Assembly: GCA_002973575.1 (NCBI GenBank)
Contig: PVEQ01000002.1
Coordinates: 1-64,000, forward strand
DNA length: 64,000 nucleotides
Source of the DNA: Sediminibacterium magnilacihabitans
GTDB lineage: Bacteria > Bacteroidota > Bacteroidia > Chitinophagales > Chitinophagaceae
Direction of reading: 5' to 3'
Shown here: one piece after another, positions 8,857-16,914 of the stretch
How positions within the stretch are numbered: position 1 is the stretch's first letter
Layout of the letters: each line of letters opens with the position of its first letter
Made by a program: the position numbers and the translations under genes
Notes under the pieces: model-generated
Told to the model about the DNA's origin: nothing
The model's input: the letters and a program-made list of their open reading frames with translations, nothing else
The model's database searches: none

Positions 8857-9516
8857 ATGAACAATCCCGAAATCATTGCTGCTACGGTTACCTATGTACA
8901 AAAAGAACTGGAAGGTGCAGAAGGCGGGCACGATTGGTTCCATATAGAAAGGGTATGGAACAATACCAGGCGCATTGCCCAAACCGAGCCGGTGGATCAC
9001 CTGGTAGTGGAACTGGGCGCCCTGCTGCATGATATTGCGGATGCCAAATTCCACGGCGGTGATGAAAGTATTGGGCCGCGAAAAGCGGGTCAGTTCCTGG
9101 AATTGTTACAGGTACCGGTTGAAGTGATCGATCATGTCAAAAACATCATCGCACATATTTCTTTCAAAGGTGGCAATTTCGAAGCGGCTTTTCATTCACC
9201 CGAACTAGCCGTGGTGCGGGATGCCGACCGCCTCGATGCATTAGGAGCCATCGGCATTGCCCGTGCATTTCATTATGGAGGTTTTAAGAACAGGGAGATC
9301 TATAATCCTGCTATTCCGCCCGATCTCAATATGAGTCGTGAAACGTATAAAAAAACCAAGGCTCCTACTATCAACCATTTCTATGAAAAGCTGTTGCTGC
9401 TGAAAGACCGCATGCATACAGAAACAGGCAAGCGCATGGCCCTGGAAAGGCACCGGTTCATGGAAAATTTCCTGGAGCAGTTTTACCGCGAGTGGAATGG
9501 GTCCTTATCGGCATAA
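8857..9516 (+). CDS. HD-domain metal-dependent phosphohydrolase (YedJ-like)
   Basis: I choose ATG 8857 (MNNPEIIAATVTYVQKEL). The 20-residue upstream extension from 8797 reads through an AT-rich leader and does not look like protein. The product is 219 residues. It has the HD-superfamily metal ligands: GHDWFHIERV (first His, with Asp), ALLHDIADAKF (HD), a later His in HISFKGG, and VRDADRLDALGAIGIARAF (Asp). The layout is that of the stand-alone YedJ/YpgQ type, which act as phosphohydrolases on nucleotides; the substrate here is not known. Confidence 0.85.
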   Translation: MNNPEIIAATVTYVQKELEGAEGGHDWFHIERVWNNTRRIAQTEPVDHLVVELGALLHDIADAKFHGGDESIGPRKAGQFLELLQVPVEVIDHVKNIIAHISFKGGNFEAAFHSPELAVVRDADRLDALGAIGIARAFHYGGFKNREIYNPAIPPDLNMSRETYKKTKAPTINHFYEKLLLLKDRMHTETGKRMALERHRFMENFLEQFYREWNGSLSA

Positions 9517-9531
9517 ACCAGCGAATGAAAG

Positions 9532-10320
9532 TCAGTGCGTGAATGCACGTCGCCTGGGCAAACCATACAGTATCTTCGGAAAAAGAAAAATCAACCCGTT
9601 CAATAAAATAAATGGAACGAAACTGATCTTCATTAAAGGGCGCCCCAGGTGTATTGCTGCATATTTGTCTTCCATGGTATAAATCCAAACCGTTACTGCA
9701 AAAAAGCCTCCGAACAGTATCAGGCAAACAACAGTAAACAGGTATAACCACTGGATCACAATCTCCTTCAATTTCATCAGCACTTCATCTTTCCGCATCC
9801 ATTTATACAATACAATACTCTGCCCTACTGCATAAATAAAAATATGCCCCGGCCGGAATAAATAATTCACCATAGGTGTAATGAACCATCCTGTTTTTAC
9901 ATACGGAATCATGCCGATATCGTTGGCCAGCTGGGTTACATTTTGCACTTTATATGCGTAGGGCGTGAAAATATAAGGCAGCGCATTCACCAGTTGAACA
10001 AGGAACGGGACAAAATGAAGCATATCCCATTTACGCAACCGCGGATCGTTACTCAATACACTTCTTACATAAAAAAAACCGGCAGGTCCCAGTAAAAAGA
10101 ACAAAGGTGCTATGGTACCATATAATGGGGCCAACAGCTTGGCCGATCCGGAGTGCGCCAGTATATAAGCACTAAGACCATAAATGGAATTCAGAAAAAA
10201 GAAAATGGCAAGGTAGATATTGCTCTTGCTGGAACGCTTGATGTAGTACAAAAGCAAAAGTGACAGGAGTATCCCGAATAAGGAGGCAAACAAAATAAAA
10301 TCTCCAACTAAATGATTCAT
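9532..10320 (-). CDS. Seven-segment membrane domain of AraC-type regulator, lacking the HTH
   Basis: Protein of 262 residues with about seven hydrophobic segments. The motif LLGPAGFFYVRSVLS and the overall pattern match the N-terminal membrane half of Bacteroidota membrane-anchored AraC-family regulators. In those proteins, the segment around LFPKILYGLP continues into a cytoplasmic AraC helix-turn-helix domain. Here the protein ends nine residues later (PRRRAFTH), and the gene runs almost to the stop of the HD hydrolase, so no HTH is encoded. It is either a truncated regulator or a stand-alone membrane protein. The family link comes from recalled motifs and is moderately certain. Confidence 0.6.
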   Translation of the reverse strand: MNHLVGDFILFASLFGILLSLLLLYYIKRSSKSNIYLAIFFFLNSIYGLSAYILAHSGSAKLLAPLYGTIAPLFFLLGPAGFFYVRSVLSNDPRLRKWDMLHFVPFLVQLVNALPYIFTPYAYKVQNVTQLANDIGMIPYVKTGWFITPMVNYLFRPGHIFIYAVGQSIVLYKWMRKDEVLMKLKEIVIQWLYLFTVVCLILFGGFFAVTVWIYTMEDKYAAIHLGRPLMKISFVPFILLNGLIFLFPKILYGLPRRRAFTH

Positions 10321-10469
10321 AATTGTAGTAGAACCAAATATACCTGTTATGATCCTGTTATTGAAATAAATTAAGTTGATAATATGAAACGGGCATCTAA
10401 TCTATGCACGAATAATGGGTAACTTTATGTCGCTATCGCAACAATATTAATAAATTTGCAAATATCAAG

Positions 10470-10991
10470 ATGAATACAATCGAGATCAGAAAAGTAACCA
10501 TAAGCGACCTTGAAGCGTTACGAAATATCAGTATGCAAACATTCAGGGAAACATTTCTGGAAGTGAATACCGAAGAAGACATGCAGATATACCTGGATGG
10601 AGCATTCAATTATGACAAACTGAAAGAGGAAATAAATAATGATCATTCGGCGTTTTATTTTGCCACTGATACCGCGGACATCTTGGGTTACTTAAAGATC
10701 AATTTTGGTCAGGCTCAAACGGAAAAGAAAGACAACAACGCTGTTGAAATTGAACGGATCTATGTACTGAAAGCACATCAGGGAAAACAGGTTGGTCAAC
10801 TGTTATTTAAACAAGCGCTACAAGTTGCCCGGGAGCGCAATGCCGATTATTTGTGGCTGGGCGTTTGGGAGGAAAATGCAAAGGCGATCAATTTTTATAA
10901 GAAGAACGGATTGGTGCCGTTCGATAAACACATTTTCAAGCTAGGCAATGACGAACAAACAGATATCATGATGAAACTGGCATTGCATTAA
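10470..10991 (+). CDS. GNAT family N-acetyltransferase
   Basis: Protein of 173 residues with the GNAT fold order. A beta strand opens the protein (IEIRKVTISDLEALRNI). The acetyl-CoA-binding strand-loop-helix follows: EIERIYVLKAHQGKQVGQLLF, a variant of the Q/RxxGxG/A motif with Gln-Val-Gly. The C-terminal part (LWLGVWEENAKAINFYKKNGL) is the usual GNAT end, resembling the spermidine/protein acetyltransferase branch. The acceptor is unknown. A TAAATTTG (10451-10458) fits the Bacteroidota -7 element and would give a very short leader, but I see no matching -33 TTG. Confidence 0.85.
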   Translation: MNTIEIRKVTISDLEALRNISMQTFRETFLEVNTEEDMQIYLDGAFNYDKLKEEINNDHSAFYFATDTADILGYLKINFGQAQTEKKDNNAVEIERIYVLKAHQGKQVGQLLFKQALQVARERNADYLWLGVWEENAKAINFYKKNGLVPFDKHIFKLGNDEQTDIMMKLALH

Positions 10992-10997
10992 CCTGCA

Positions 10998-12086
10998 TCA
11001 TGACCATGCATTTCGCAAAAACTGTAACCAGTTATTGTGCATGATATTGTCGATATCCGTTTGATTATATCCTTTTTGTAGTAAGAGCGCAGGTAACTTT
11101 TGCAAATCAGCAATCGTTTCGAGGTCATAAGGACATTGCTCTTTTCCAAATGCACCATCCAGATCAGTACCAATCGCAACATGTGCAGTATTTCCTGCAA
11201 TCTGACAAATATGGTCTATATGATCTATCATTTTTGCCATATTGCAGTTCATGCCCTCGGGTGTTGATTGGCCACGTACCCAGCCAGGAACCATCATCCA
11301 GGCGTCCAGCGCCGCACCGATAATTGCCTTTCTTTCTACCAATGCTTTGATCATCTCATCACTGAACTGCCGATTATGGTTCACCAGTGCACGGCAATTG
11401 TTATGACTCGCCCATACCGGGCCCTTATAGATTGACAATGCATCCCAAAATGCATCATCACAAAGATGCGTTGCATCCAGTATCATCTGCAGACGATCCA
11501 TTTCTTTCAGCAATTCTTTTCCTGCGGCCGAAAGTTTCCCGGTGGCGTCTGTTCCGTTGGCATAGCGTCCGGGGCCATAATGTGCCGGCCCTATTGCCCT
11601 CAAACCCATACTGTATGCCCTTTCAACATAAGCCGGTGTAACGATGGAATCCGCTCCTTCCAGGCTTAAAATATATCCAATGGGTTTGTGGTCATTGGGT
11701 GCATCATTGAGCCATAAAGCAACATGTTCATCGAGCGCAGTTTTGTTTTTGATCATCACCATTTCTCCGGCATCTTCCATCGCTTTGTACCACGCAAGCT
11801 GTCCCTGTGTTTGCGCCCATGCCTGCTCGGGTGAATGCCAGCCGGGCAAAGGATTATCTTCGGTTACATAACGCGCGATCTGTGTTGCCACCACTAATCC
11901 GATATTTCCTTCCCGCAATGCAGGTAACGACACCGTTGCTTTCGCCCTGTCGGGCTTATCGGTCATTCCTTTTTCCCGTTGATTGATGGCCGCTACCGGC
12001 AAACGCAGGTCGCGATTCCATTCCAGCGCATTCATGCTCAGATCCAGGTGCGCATCTATGATCAATCGTATTTTTTTGTTGGGCAT
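10998..12086 (-). CDS. Membrane dipeptidase (peptidase family M19)
   Basis: Zinc dipeptidase of 362 residues. The metal-binding HxD is in LIIDAHLDLSMN near the start, the bridging Glu is in ILSLEGADSI, and later ligand His residues fit DATHLCDDAF and WASHNNCRAL. M19 enzymes cleave dipeptides and tolerate a D-residue at the C-terminal position. There is no signal peptide, so it is probably cytoplasmic. It is last in a tight operon (9 bases after the D-threonine-aldolase-like gene), behind a GntP permease and RidA. That setting suggests it releases D-amino acids from peptides; this is inference. Confidence 0.9.
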   Translation of the reverse strand: MPNKKIRLIIDAHLDLSMNALEWNRDLRLPVAAINQREKGMTDKPDRAKATVSLPALREGNIGLVVATQIARYVTEDNPLPGWHSPEQAWAQTQGQLAWYKAMEDAGEMVMIKNKTALDEHVALWLNDAPNDHKPIGYILSLEGADSIVTPAYVERAYSMGLRAIGPAHYGPGRYANGTDATGKLSAAGKELLKEMDRLQMILDATHLCDDAFWDALSIYKGPVWASHNNCRALVNHNRQFSDEMIKALVERKAIIGAALDAWMMVPGWVRGQSTPEGMNCNMAKMIDHIDHICQIAGNTAHVAIGTDLDGAFGKEQCPYDLETIADLQKLPALLLQKGYNQTDIDNIMHNNWLQFLRNAWS

Positions 12087-12095
12087 ACGGCAATT

Positions 12096-13196
12096 TTAGT
12101 AATGAAGCAATCGGTCGCGGGCTATGACTTTCCACTCACCAACTTTTTTCCCATTTTCTATAACATGCACTCTTTCATATAAAGCCACCGTTGGGCATAT
12201 ATGAACAGGAACACCGTACAACACAGTGCCGATGGGATATTGTGCGCTGTCCGGCACCCGCAACACCAAATGTTCCTCGCTCTGGCCTACAGGTGTTACT
12301 TCCGGCGCATTCAGAAAATATACCCGTGGCAAAGGATTCTCTGCAGCAACAGATTTATGTCCGAGATCAACGCAAACGGTAACAGCGTCAATCACAGACA
12401 CAACCCTTGTGATCAGTATGGCCCCATATTCAAAGGCTTGTTCCGGTGCATGGTGTTTATAATTCCAATCCCAAAATATAAATGTACCGGGACTGCACTC
12501 TACCCCACTCCTTTTGACATGTGTTGGGTAAGTAGGCGAACCACCCGCAACAATGGTGAGCGGATGATCGAACAGCGGATCAACCTGCTCTTTCAGCATT
12601 TGTACCAGTGCAAAAGCTGCATCGCTTTTCATTTGCCGGGTTGCCAGGTCGGTATCGCGAATATGTCCATCGTAAGCATGCAAGCCCACTATTTGTATTC
12701 CTTTCAGCTCCTTCGCATATTTGATCAGAGCCACAGCATCTTGCGGTTGAATACCCGTCCGGTTCATGCCCGTATTTAAATCGATGAATACCCTGATAAC
12801 GATATTATTTTCCTGTGCTGCACGGGATAACTCCATGGCGCTGGCCTGGTTATCTATCAGGCAGGAGAATGTTGTAGCCGGATAGGCTTTTGAAAGCGCT
12901 ATCAATCGCGTTATTTTTGGGCCGGTGGGTTGATATGCCAGCAATACATCGGGTGCATGCAGGCTGCCCAACATTTCGGCTTCCGCAATGGTGGCACATT
13001 TGAATTTGGTAATACCTGCATCCAGCATTAATTGATTTACTTCCGCCGTTTTATTGGTTTTAACATGTGGGCGCAGCCGCTTAACATCACCGATCATTTC
13101 TTTGGCAACGCGAATATTATCCTTTACGATAGCCGGATATACCAGCAAAGCGGGAGAATCTATCCCTGTTGTATCTGCCAGGTAATGATTATGCAT
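12096..13196 (-). CDS. D-threonine aldolase / D-serine dehydratase-like PLP enzyme
   Basis: Protein of 366 residues from the alanine-racemase-fold group that includes D-threonine aldolase and eukaryotic-type D-serine dehydratase (DSD1). The PLP lysine sits in LRPHVKTNKTAEVN. The barrel continues with FKCATIAEAEML, VFIDLNTGMNRTG and VGLHAYDGHIRD, and the C-terminal domain has CVDLGHKSVAAENP and HICPTVALYE, likely His/Cys metal ligands as in D-TA and DSD1. The reaction is either D-threonine to glycine plus acetaldehyde, or D-serine to pyruvate plus ammonia. The neighbouring ridA favours dehydration, which makes the 2-aminoacrylate that RidA clears. The gap to ridA is 30 bases. Confidence 0.85.
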   Translation of the reverse strand: MHNHYLADTTGIDSPALLVYPAIVKDNIRVAKEMIGDVKRLRPHVKTNKTAEVNQLMLDAGITKFKCATIAEAEMLGSLHAPDVLLAYQPTGPKITRLIALSKAYPATTFSCLIDNQASAMELSRAAQENNIVIRVFIDLNTGMNRTGIQPQDAVALIKYAKELKGIQIVGLHAYDGHIRDTDLATRQMKSDAAFALVQMLKEQVDPLFDHPLTIVAGGSPTYPTHVKRSGVECSPGTFIFWDWNYKHHAPEQAFEYGAILITRVVSVIDAVTVCVDLGHKSVAAENPLPRVYFLNAPEVTPVGQSEEHLVLRVPDSAQYPIGTVLYGVPVHICPTVALYERVHVIENGKKVGEWKVIARDRLLHY

Positions 13197-13226
13197 TTGT
13201 TGGGTTTTAAAAGAAGTAACGATGGT

Positions 13227-13697
13227 TTATGCTAATTCAAACAAAGCCTCGATCTCAACAGGTATGTTATCGGGCAGCGAACCGAATCCAACCGCACTCC
13301 TTACTCCTACGCCATTTTCTGCACCCCAGATCGAAGCGAACAGTTCACTGCAACCATTGATTACATAAGGGTGCCGTTTAAAATCGGGTGTGCAATTGAC
13401 CATGCCCAATACTTTGATCACGCGCTTTATTTTATTCAAGCTGCCCAACTCTGCTTTAATGGTAGCCAGCATGGTCAGTCCTACCTGGCGTGCAGCGAGT
13501 TTACCGGCTTCCATATCCATATCGGCGCCGATGCGGCCAATGATCAGTGATTTATCATTTTGAACAGGGCCGTGGCCAGACAGGTACAAATAGTTGCCAT
13601 CAACCAGGCAAGGCTTGTACACGCCCAGCGGCGACGGTGCAGGAGGCAGCGTGAGGTTTAGCTCTTTTAATTTTTCATCTGCATTAATGGTTGTCAT
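13227..13697 (-). CDS. RidA/YjgF family enamine/imine deaminase
   Basis: Protein of 156 residues of the RidA superfamily, slightly longer than the classic 125-130. The core shows YLYLSGHGPVQNDKS, the central DMEAGKLAARQVGLTML and the C-terminal GVGVRSAVGFGSLP. The last of these places the conserved Arg that binds the substrate carboxylate. RidA proteins hydrolyse reactive 2-aminoacrylate made by PLP dehydratases. Sitting 12 bases after the GntP permease and 30 bases before a D-serine-dehydratase-like gene, it fits detoxification of that enzyme's intermediate. Confidence 0.9.
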   Translation of the reverse strand: MTTINADEKLKELNLTLPPAPSPLGVYKPCLVDGNYLYLSGHGPVQNDKSLIIGRIGADMDMEAGKLAARQVGLTMLATIKAELGSLNKIKRVIKVLGMVNCTPDFKRHPYVINGCSELFASIWGAENGVGVRSAVGFGSLPDNIPVEIEALFELA

Positions 13698-13709
13698 ATC
13701 AATGAGGTT

Positions 13710-15026
13710 TTATTTTATGAACAGATTCAATACCAATACGCCTGTTAGTCCTACTACAGAAACAATCATTTCCATGATGGACCATGAACGTAAAGTATCT
13801 TTTACAGAGAGGCCGAAATATTCTTTGAACATCCAAAAGCCTGCATCATTCACATGCGAGAACATGAGGCTGCCGGCGCCTACCGACAGTACCATCAGGT
13901 TGGGGTTGATATGCGATTGCATCATCAGTGGCAAGATCACGCCCGCCGCTGTTAATGCCGCAACCGTTGCAGAGCCAACACAGGCGCGTATCAGCGCCGC
14001 AATCAACCAACCCAGCACCAATGGATGTACCGGTAGTTTTTGTAAAGCAGCAGCCAGCTCGGCGCTTACACCACTATCGGTCATCACCTGTTTTAAGATA
14101 CCGGATCCCGCAATGATCAGCAAGATCATGGCGATGTCTTTCACTGCATTGGCATAGATGTCCATCACATGTTTCATGCTCATGCCTTGCCTTATCCCGA
14201 TCGTATAAGTAGCTGCAGCCAATGAAACGATCATCACCACAGACGGATCGCTGATGAAAGCAAAAAGTGTACTTCCCGAAAAGGCTTTGCTGGCACTATG
14301 TTGTATGATAGTAAGCAATATCAAAAGGAATACCGGCAGTAAAGTGGCAAAGAAACTGTTTCCAATGCCAGGTTCCTGGTACACATCTTTTTCGTGCTGC
14401 TGAAACAACTCCAGCGGTTCGGTATCGATTTTCTTCAGTGTACTGGCAAAGACAGGTCCGGCCATAATGATAGCAGGTATTGCTACCAACAAACCATACA
14501 CCAGGGTAAGTCCCAGATCTGCTTTGAATAACGAAGCCAATGCAACAGGCGACGGATGAGGTGGCAAAAAGCCGTGCGTAACCGATAAAGCCGCCAGCAT
14601 GGGCAACCCGATGTACACAGCGGGTAATTTGTATTGATAAACGATAGAAAAAATAAGCGGCACCAGCAATATGAATCCAACGCCGTAGTATAACGGGATG
14701 CCCACAATAAACCCAGTGATCATCAATGCCCATTGGATATGTTTTGCACCAAAAGCCGTTACCAATACAGAGGCGATCTTTTTCGCAGCGCCGCTTTCAG
14801 CTACCAGTTTACCCAGCATGGCTCCCAGTACAATGATCACCGTTAACGACCCGGCAGTTTCTCCAATGCCTGTTTTAACGGAATTACCTAATTTATCCAA
14901 CGGTATGCCAAGGGCGATCCCCGCTGCTATAGACACTACTAAAAAAGACAGGAATGTATTGATTTTGCCTACTGTAATAAGCACGATCAGGATGGCAATA
15001 AAAAGTATAATAATAAGTATCTGCAT
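13710..15026 (-). CDS. GntP family permease (gluconate / D-serine type)
   Basis: Inner-membrane H+ symporter of 438 residues with about 12 hydrophobic segments. The family pattern includes GKLVAESGAAKKIAS, a loop GFLPPHPSPVALA, and the C-terminal half with ACVGSATVAALTAAG and GSLMFSHVNDAGFWMFKEYFG. GntP members carry gluconate and related acids; the DsdX branch carries D-serine. It is first in a four-gene minus-strand operon with RidA, a D-threonine aldolase/D-serine dehydratase-like enzyme and a dipeptidase, which favours a D-amino-acid substrate (inference). A good promoter lies directly upstream. Confidence 0.9.
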   Translation of the reverse strand: MQILIIILFIAILIVLITVGKINTFLSFLVVSIAAGIALGIPLDKLGNSVKTGIGETAGSLTVIIVLGAMLGKLVAESGAAKKIASVLVTAFGAKHIQWALMITGFIVGIPLYYGVGFILLVPLIFSIVYQYKLPAVYIGLPMLAALSVTHGFLPPHPSPVALASLFKADLGLTLVYGLLVAIPAIIMAGPVFASTLKKIDTEPLELFQQHEKDVYQEPGIGNSFFATLLPVFLLILLTIIQHSASKAFSGSTLFAFISDPSVVMIVSLAAATYTIGIRQGMSMKHVMDIYANAVKDIAMILLIIAGSGILKQVMTDSGVSAELAAALQKLPVHPLVLGWLIAALIRACVGSATVAALTAAGVILPLMMQSHINPNLMVLSVGAGSLMFSHVNDAGFWMFKEYFGLSVKDTLRSWSIMEMIVSVVGLTGVLVLNLFIK

Positions 15027-15057
15027 TATTTCGTCAGGCGGCTAGAAGCGTTCACTT

Positions 15058-15090
15058 CAAAAATAGGGCACTCTACTCACTTAGCACCAA
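15058..15090 (-). promoter_or_regulatory. Bacteroidota-type promoter for the gntP operon
   Basis: On the minus strand, TTG (15088-15090) is followed after 22 bases by TATTTTTG (15058-15065), fitting the TTG-N17-23-TAnnTTTG consensus. A start about 7 bases downstream would leave a leader of about 25 bases before the gntP ATG at 15026. Confidence 0.5.
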
Positions 15091-15122
15091 ACTTATACGT
15101 ATTATACAGGGAGCATCCAGGG

Positions 15123-15242
15123 GTTGGCCGGGTTTCTCGGCCTCATGTACAGATCAGCTCCGCCAGTTGGCCAGGGTTCTCGGCTTCATGTACAGAACAT
15201 TTCCGCCAGTTGGCCGGAGAGTTCTCGAGTTCATATTGAAGC
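15123..15242. repeat. 43-bp tandem repeat, about 2.8 copies
   Basis: Units start at 15123, 15166 and 15209, each opening GTTGGCC. The first two units are both 43 bases and share GTTCTCGG/TTTCTCGG, TCATGTACAG and TCCGCCA at matching places. The third keeps GTTGGCCGGAGAGTTCTCGAGTTCAT and then decays. All three frames stay open through the array, but the translations are only repeat products. It lies at the boundary between the gntP operon and the AT-rich accessory patch. Confidence 0.8.
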
Positions 15243-15783
15243 CTTATCATTGCGAACAAGCGAAAACTTCACCCGATTATGTTCTGTTACCAAGACCGAG
15301 GAAAAAAGTTCCATTATTTCACAAAGCTGTTTACTTCCCAAAAACGCCTACTTTTCAGTGACCTATTCGCTCACAATAATGATTGGTATATCTGGTTGAT
15401 TGAAAACAAGTTAAATAAATGGGCCTATGAAATGATGTGTAAAACACCGAAGCAAATTGGGTGAAAACACCGAAAAAAACCGTGAAATATTTCGAAAATA
15501 AGTTTATAATTTTAATTTGTTCCTTCAATAAAGTTAAGCTCGCCAATTAAGAGTTTTTATCCCCCCCCAAAAAAGTCAAAAGCGAGTATGAGTTTGCTTT
15601 GAATTGTTCTCTCTAAGTTCAAGGCCAAATTTCAATGTCTCTGACAGCTGATTATTAACTGTCAGCGGTTAAATGCAAAAAGAGGTGTCGGTGTAAAAGA
15701 AAATGTGCCGGTTTAATTCAAATTTAAGTATAAGCTGATACAAATCACCCAACCATTATCTTAAAACCTTTAACTCAATTTTT
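15243..15783. other. Gene-poor AT-rich stretch with decayed-looking sequence
   Basis: No convincing gene. A 61-codon plus-strand frame (15279-15464, MFCYQDRGKKFHYF...) has protein-like composition but no recognisable family and may be a gene remnant. An eight-base C tract lies at 15561-15568. A hairpin with CTGACAG/CTGTCAG arms lies at 15641-15665. The last 60 bases before the lipoprotein start probably hold its promoter, but I cannot place it. Confidence 0.5.
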
Positions 15784-16464
15784 ATGAAATTCAATTTCGA
15801 CAAAACTATTTTTTGTGCTCTCGTTACAATTTTAATTATTTCAGTAACGACTATTATAAGTTGCAAAAAAGATGCTAAGGAAGAAAAAAATTATTTACCA
15901 ACTTCTGAAAACAAACTTACAACGGACCTTTCTCAATTAGACGATTTTAAAGCATTTGTTGCAAATCTATCAACACTTAAAGAATTAGCCTTAGCAAGTG
16001 CCTATCCGAATTCATTTATGCATAAAAAAGATCCCCTAAACAGCGATTTTTTCACACAACTTTCTCGAATTCAAAAAGATGATTTAAAATCGATAAAAGA
16101 AGTAGTAAATTCTCAATTTGCTAACGGAGATGATATTTACGCATTAATCAATAAAAATTTCTTACTTTCAAGAAAAATCGTATCTACTTTTCCTGAATTA
16201 TCAAAAATTTCGCAAGACAAAAAGACAAATATAATTGCTAATGCCATACAGTTGGTGATAAGTAATCAGGACCAGACAATTGGTGACAAGAGGGTTGCCA
16301 CAAATCTTGTCAGTGACCCTTGTATAACTTCTTGTCAAAATCAATATTATATTAGTGCTGGTGTATGTGCTCTTTTAGTAGAAACAGGTTTTGGCGCTCT
16401 AATTTGCATGGCAGGTGCTTGGGCAGGTTTATCTGCATGTAAAAGTGGCTGTCCTACAGTATGA
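15784..16464 (+). CDS. Hypothetical lipoprotein with Cys-rich hydrophobic C-terminus
   Basis: Protein of 226 residues of unknown family. The N-terminus (MKFNFDKTIFCALVTILIIS...) is a signal peptide ending in a lipobox-like TIISC at residues 23-27, so Cys27 is the likely lipidated residue. A charged middle of about 150 residues is mostly helical-looking (repeated Leu/Lys/Ser). The last 50 residues differ: DPCITSCQNQYY, then VCALLVETGFGALICMAGAW, ending SACKSGCPTV. That gives six Cys in a Gly/Ala-rich hydrophobic segment. Codon use is strongly AT-rich compared with flanking core genes, which suggests recent acquisition. The following small membrane protein is probably co-transcribed. Confidence 0.65.
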   Translation: MKFNFDKTIFCALVTILIISVTTIISCKKDAKEEKNYLPTSENKLTTDLSQLDDFKAFVANLSTLKELALASAYPNSFMHKKDPLNSDFFTQLSRIQKDDLKSIKEVVNSQFANGDDIYALINKNFLLSRKIVSTFPELSKISQDKKTNIIANAIQLVISNQDQTIGDKRVATNLVSDPCITSCQNQYYISAGVCALLVETGFGALICMAGAWAGLSACKSGCPTV

Positions 16465-16514
16465 TGTGTTTTGCACAATAAGCAATCTCTTTAATTTACT
16501 TTTAAAAAGCGTAT

Positions 16515-16790
16515 ATGATAACTGCAACAAAACATAAAAAAACTATAGTAAGTTATATACTCATTGCGATTTGGGTATTTACAATACTTATGGTCAAATC
16601 TATATTTTGGATGAGCATAATAGCAGCCTTACTACTATTCTTTTCAGTTGCCACGAGTTATTTTTATTATAAAGGGATTGATTCAACGGAAGAAAAAAAG
16701 AAGTACTTGGTGCAGAAGTTGGCACTACTTGGGTTGGTTGTACTGGCAAGTGTTTTAGGATATGCATTCTTTTTCTACCGAAGCCATTAG
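16515..16790 (+). CDS. Hypothetical small membrane protein
   Basis: Protein of 91 residues with three hydrophobic segments: about 13-30 (IVSYILIAIWVFTILMV), 32-51, and 68-86 (LALLGLVVLASVLGYAFFF). A charged loop, DSTEEKKKYLVQK, lies between the last two. No family is recognised. It starts 50 bases after the AT-rich lipoprotein and shares its base composition, so the two are likely one acquired unit. Confidence 0.6.
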   Translation: MITATKHKKTIVSYILIAIWVFTILMVKSIFWMSIIAALLLFFSVATSYFYYKGIDSTEEKKKYLVQKLALLGLVVLASVLGYAFFFYRSH

Positions 16791-16855
16791 CAGTAAAGCA
16801 AAATGAACTGTCTTAGAGCTACTTCTTGCTTTTGAAATGGTTCCTAAATTTATTG

Positions 16856-16883
16856 TGACTAAATTATTTTTCAATTTTAGTCA
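16856..16883. terminator. Hairpin between convergent genes, possible bidirectional terminator
   Basis: Arms TGACTAAA (16856-16863) and TTTTAGTCA (16875-16883) enclose an AT loop. It lies between the stop of the small membrane protein and the stop of folE, which face each other. T-runs are weak on both sides. Confidence 0.35.
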
Positions 16884-16914
16884 AGCCTTTTAGGGGGCTA
16901 AGACAATAGCAGGA

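Noticed and set aside
15123..15242. Possible CRISPR array
   Set aside because: Units are contiguous tandem copies with no spacer/repeat alternation and no cas genes nearby.
15124..15399. Open frames across the 43-bp repeats
   Set aside because: They exist only because the repeat unit lacks stops; products are repeat-derived and change frame meaning after the array.
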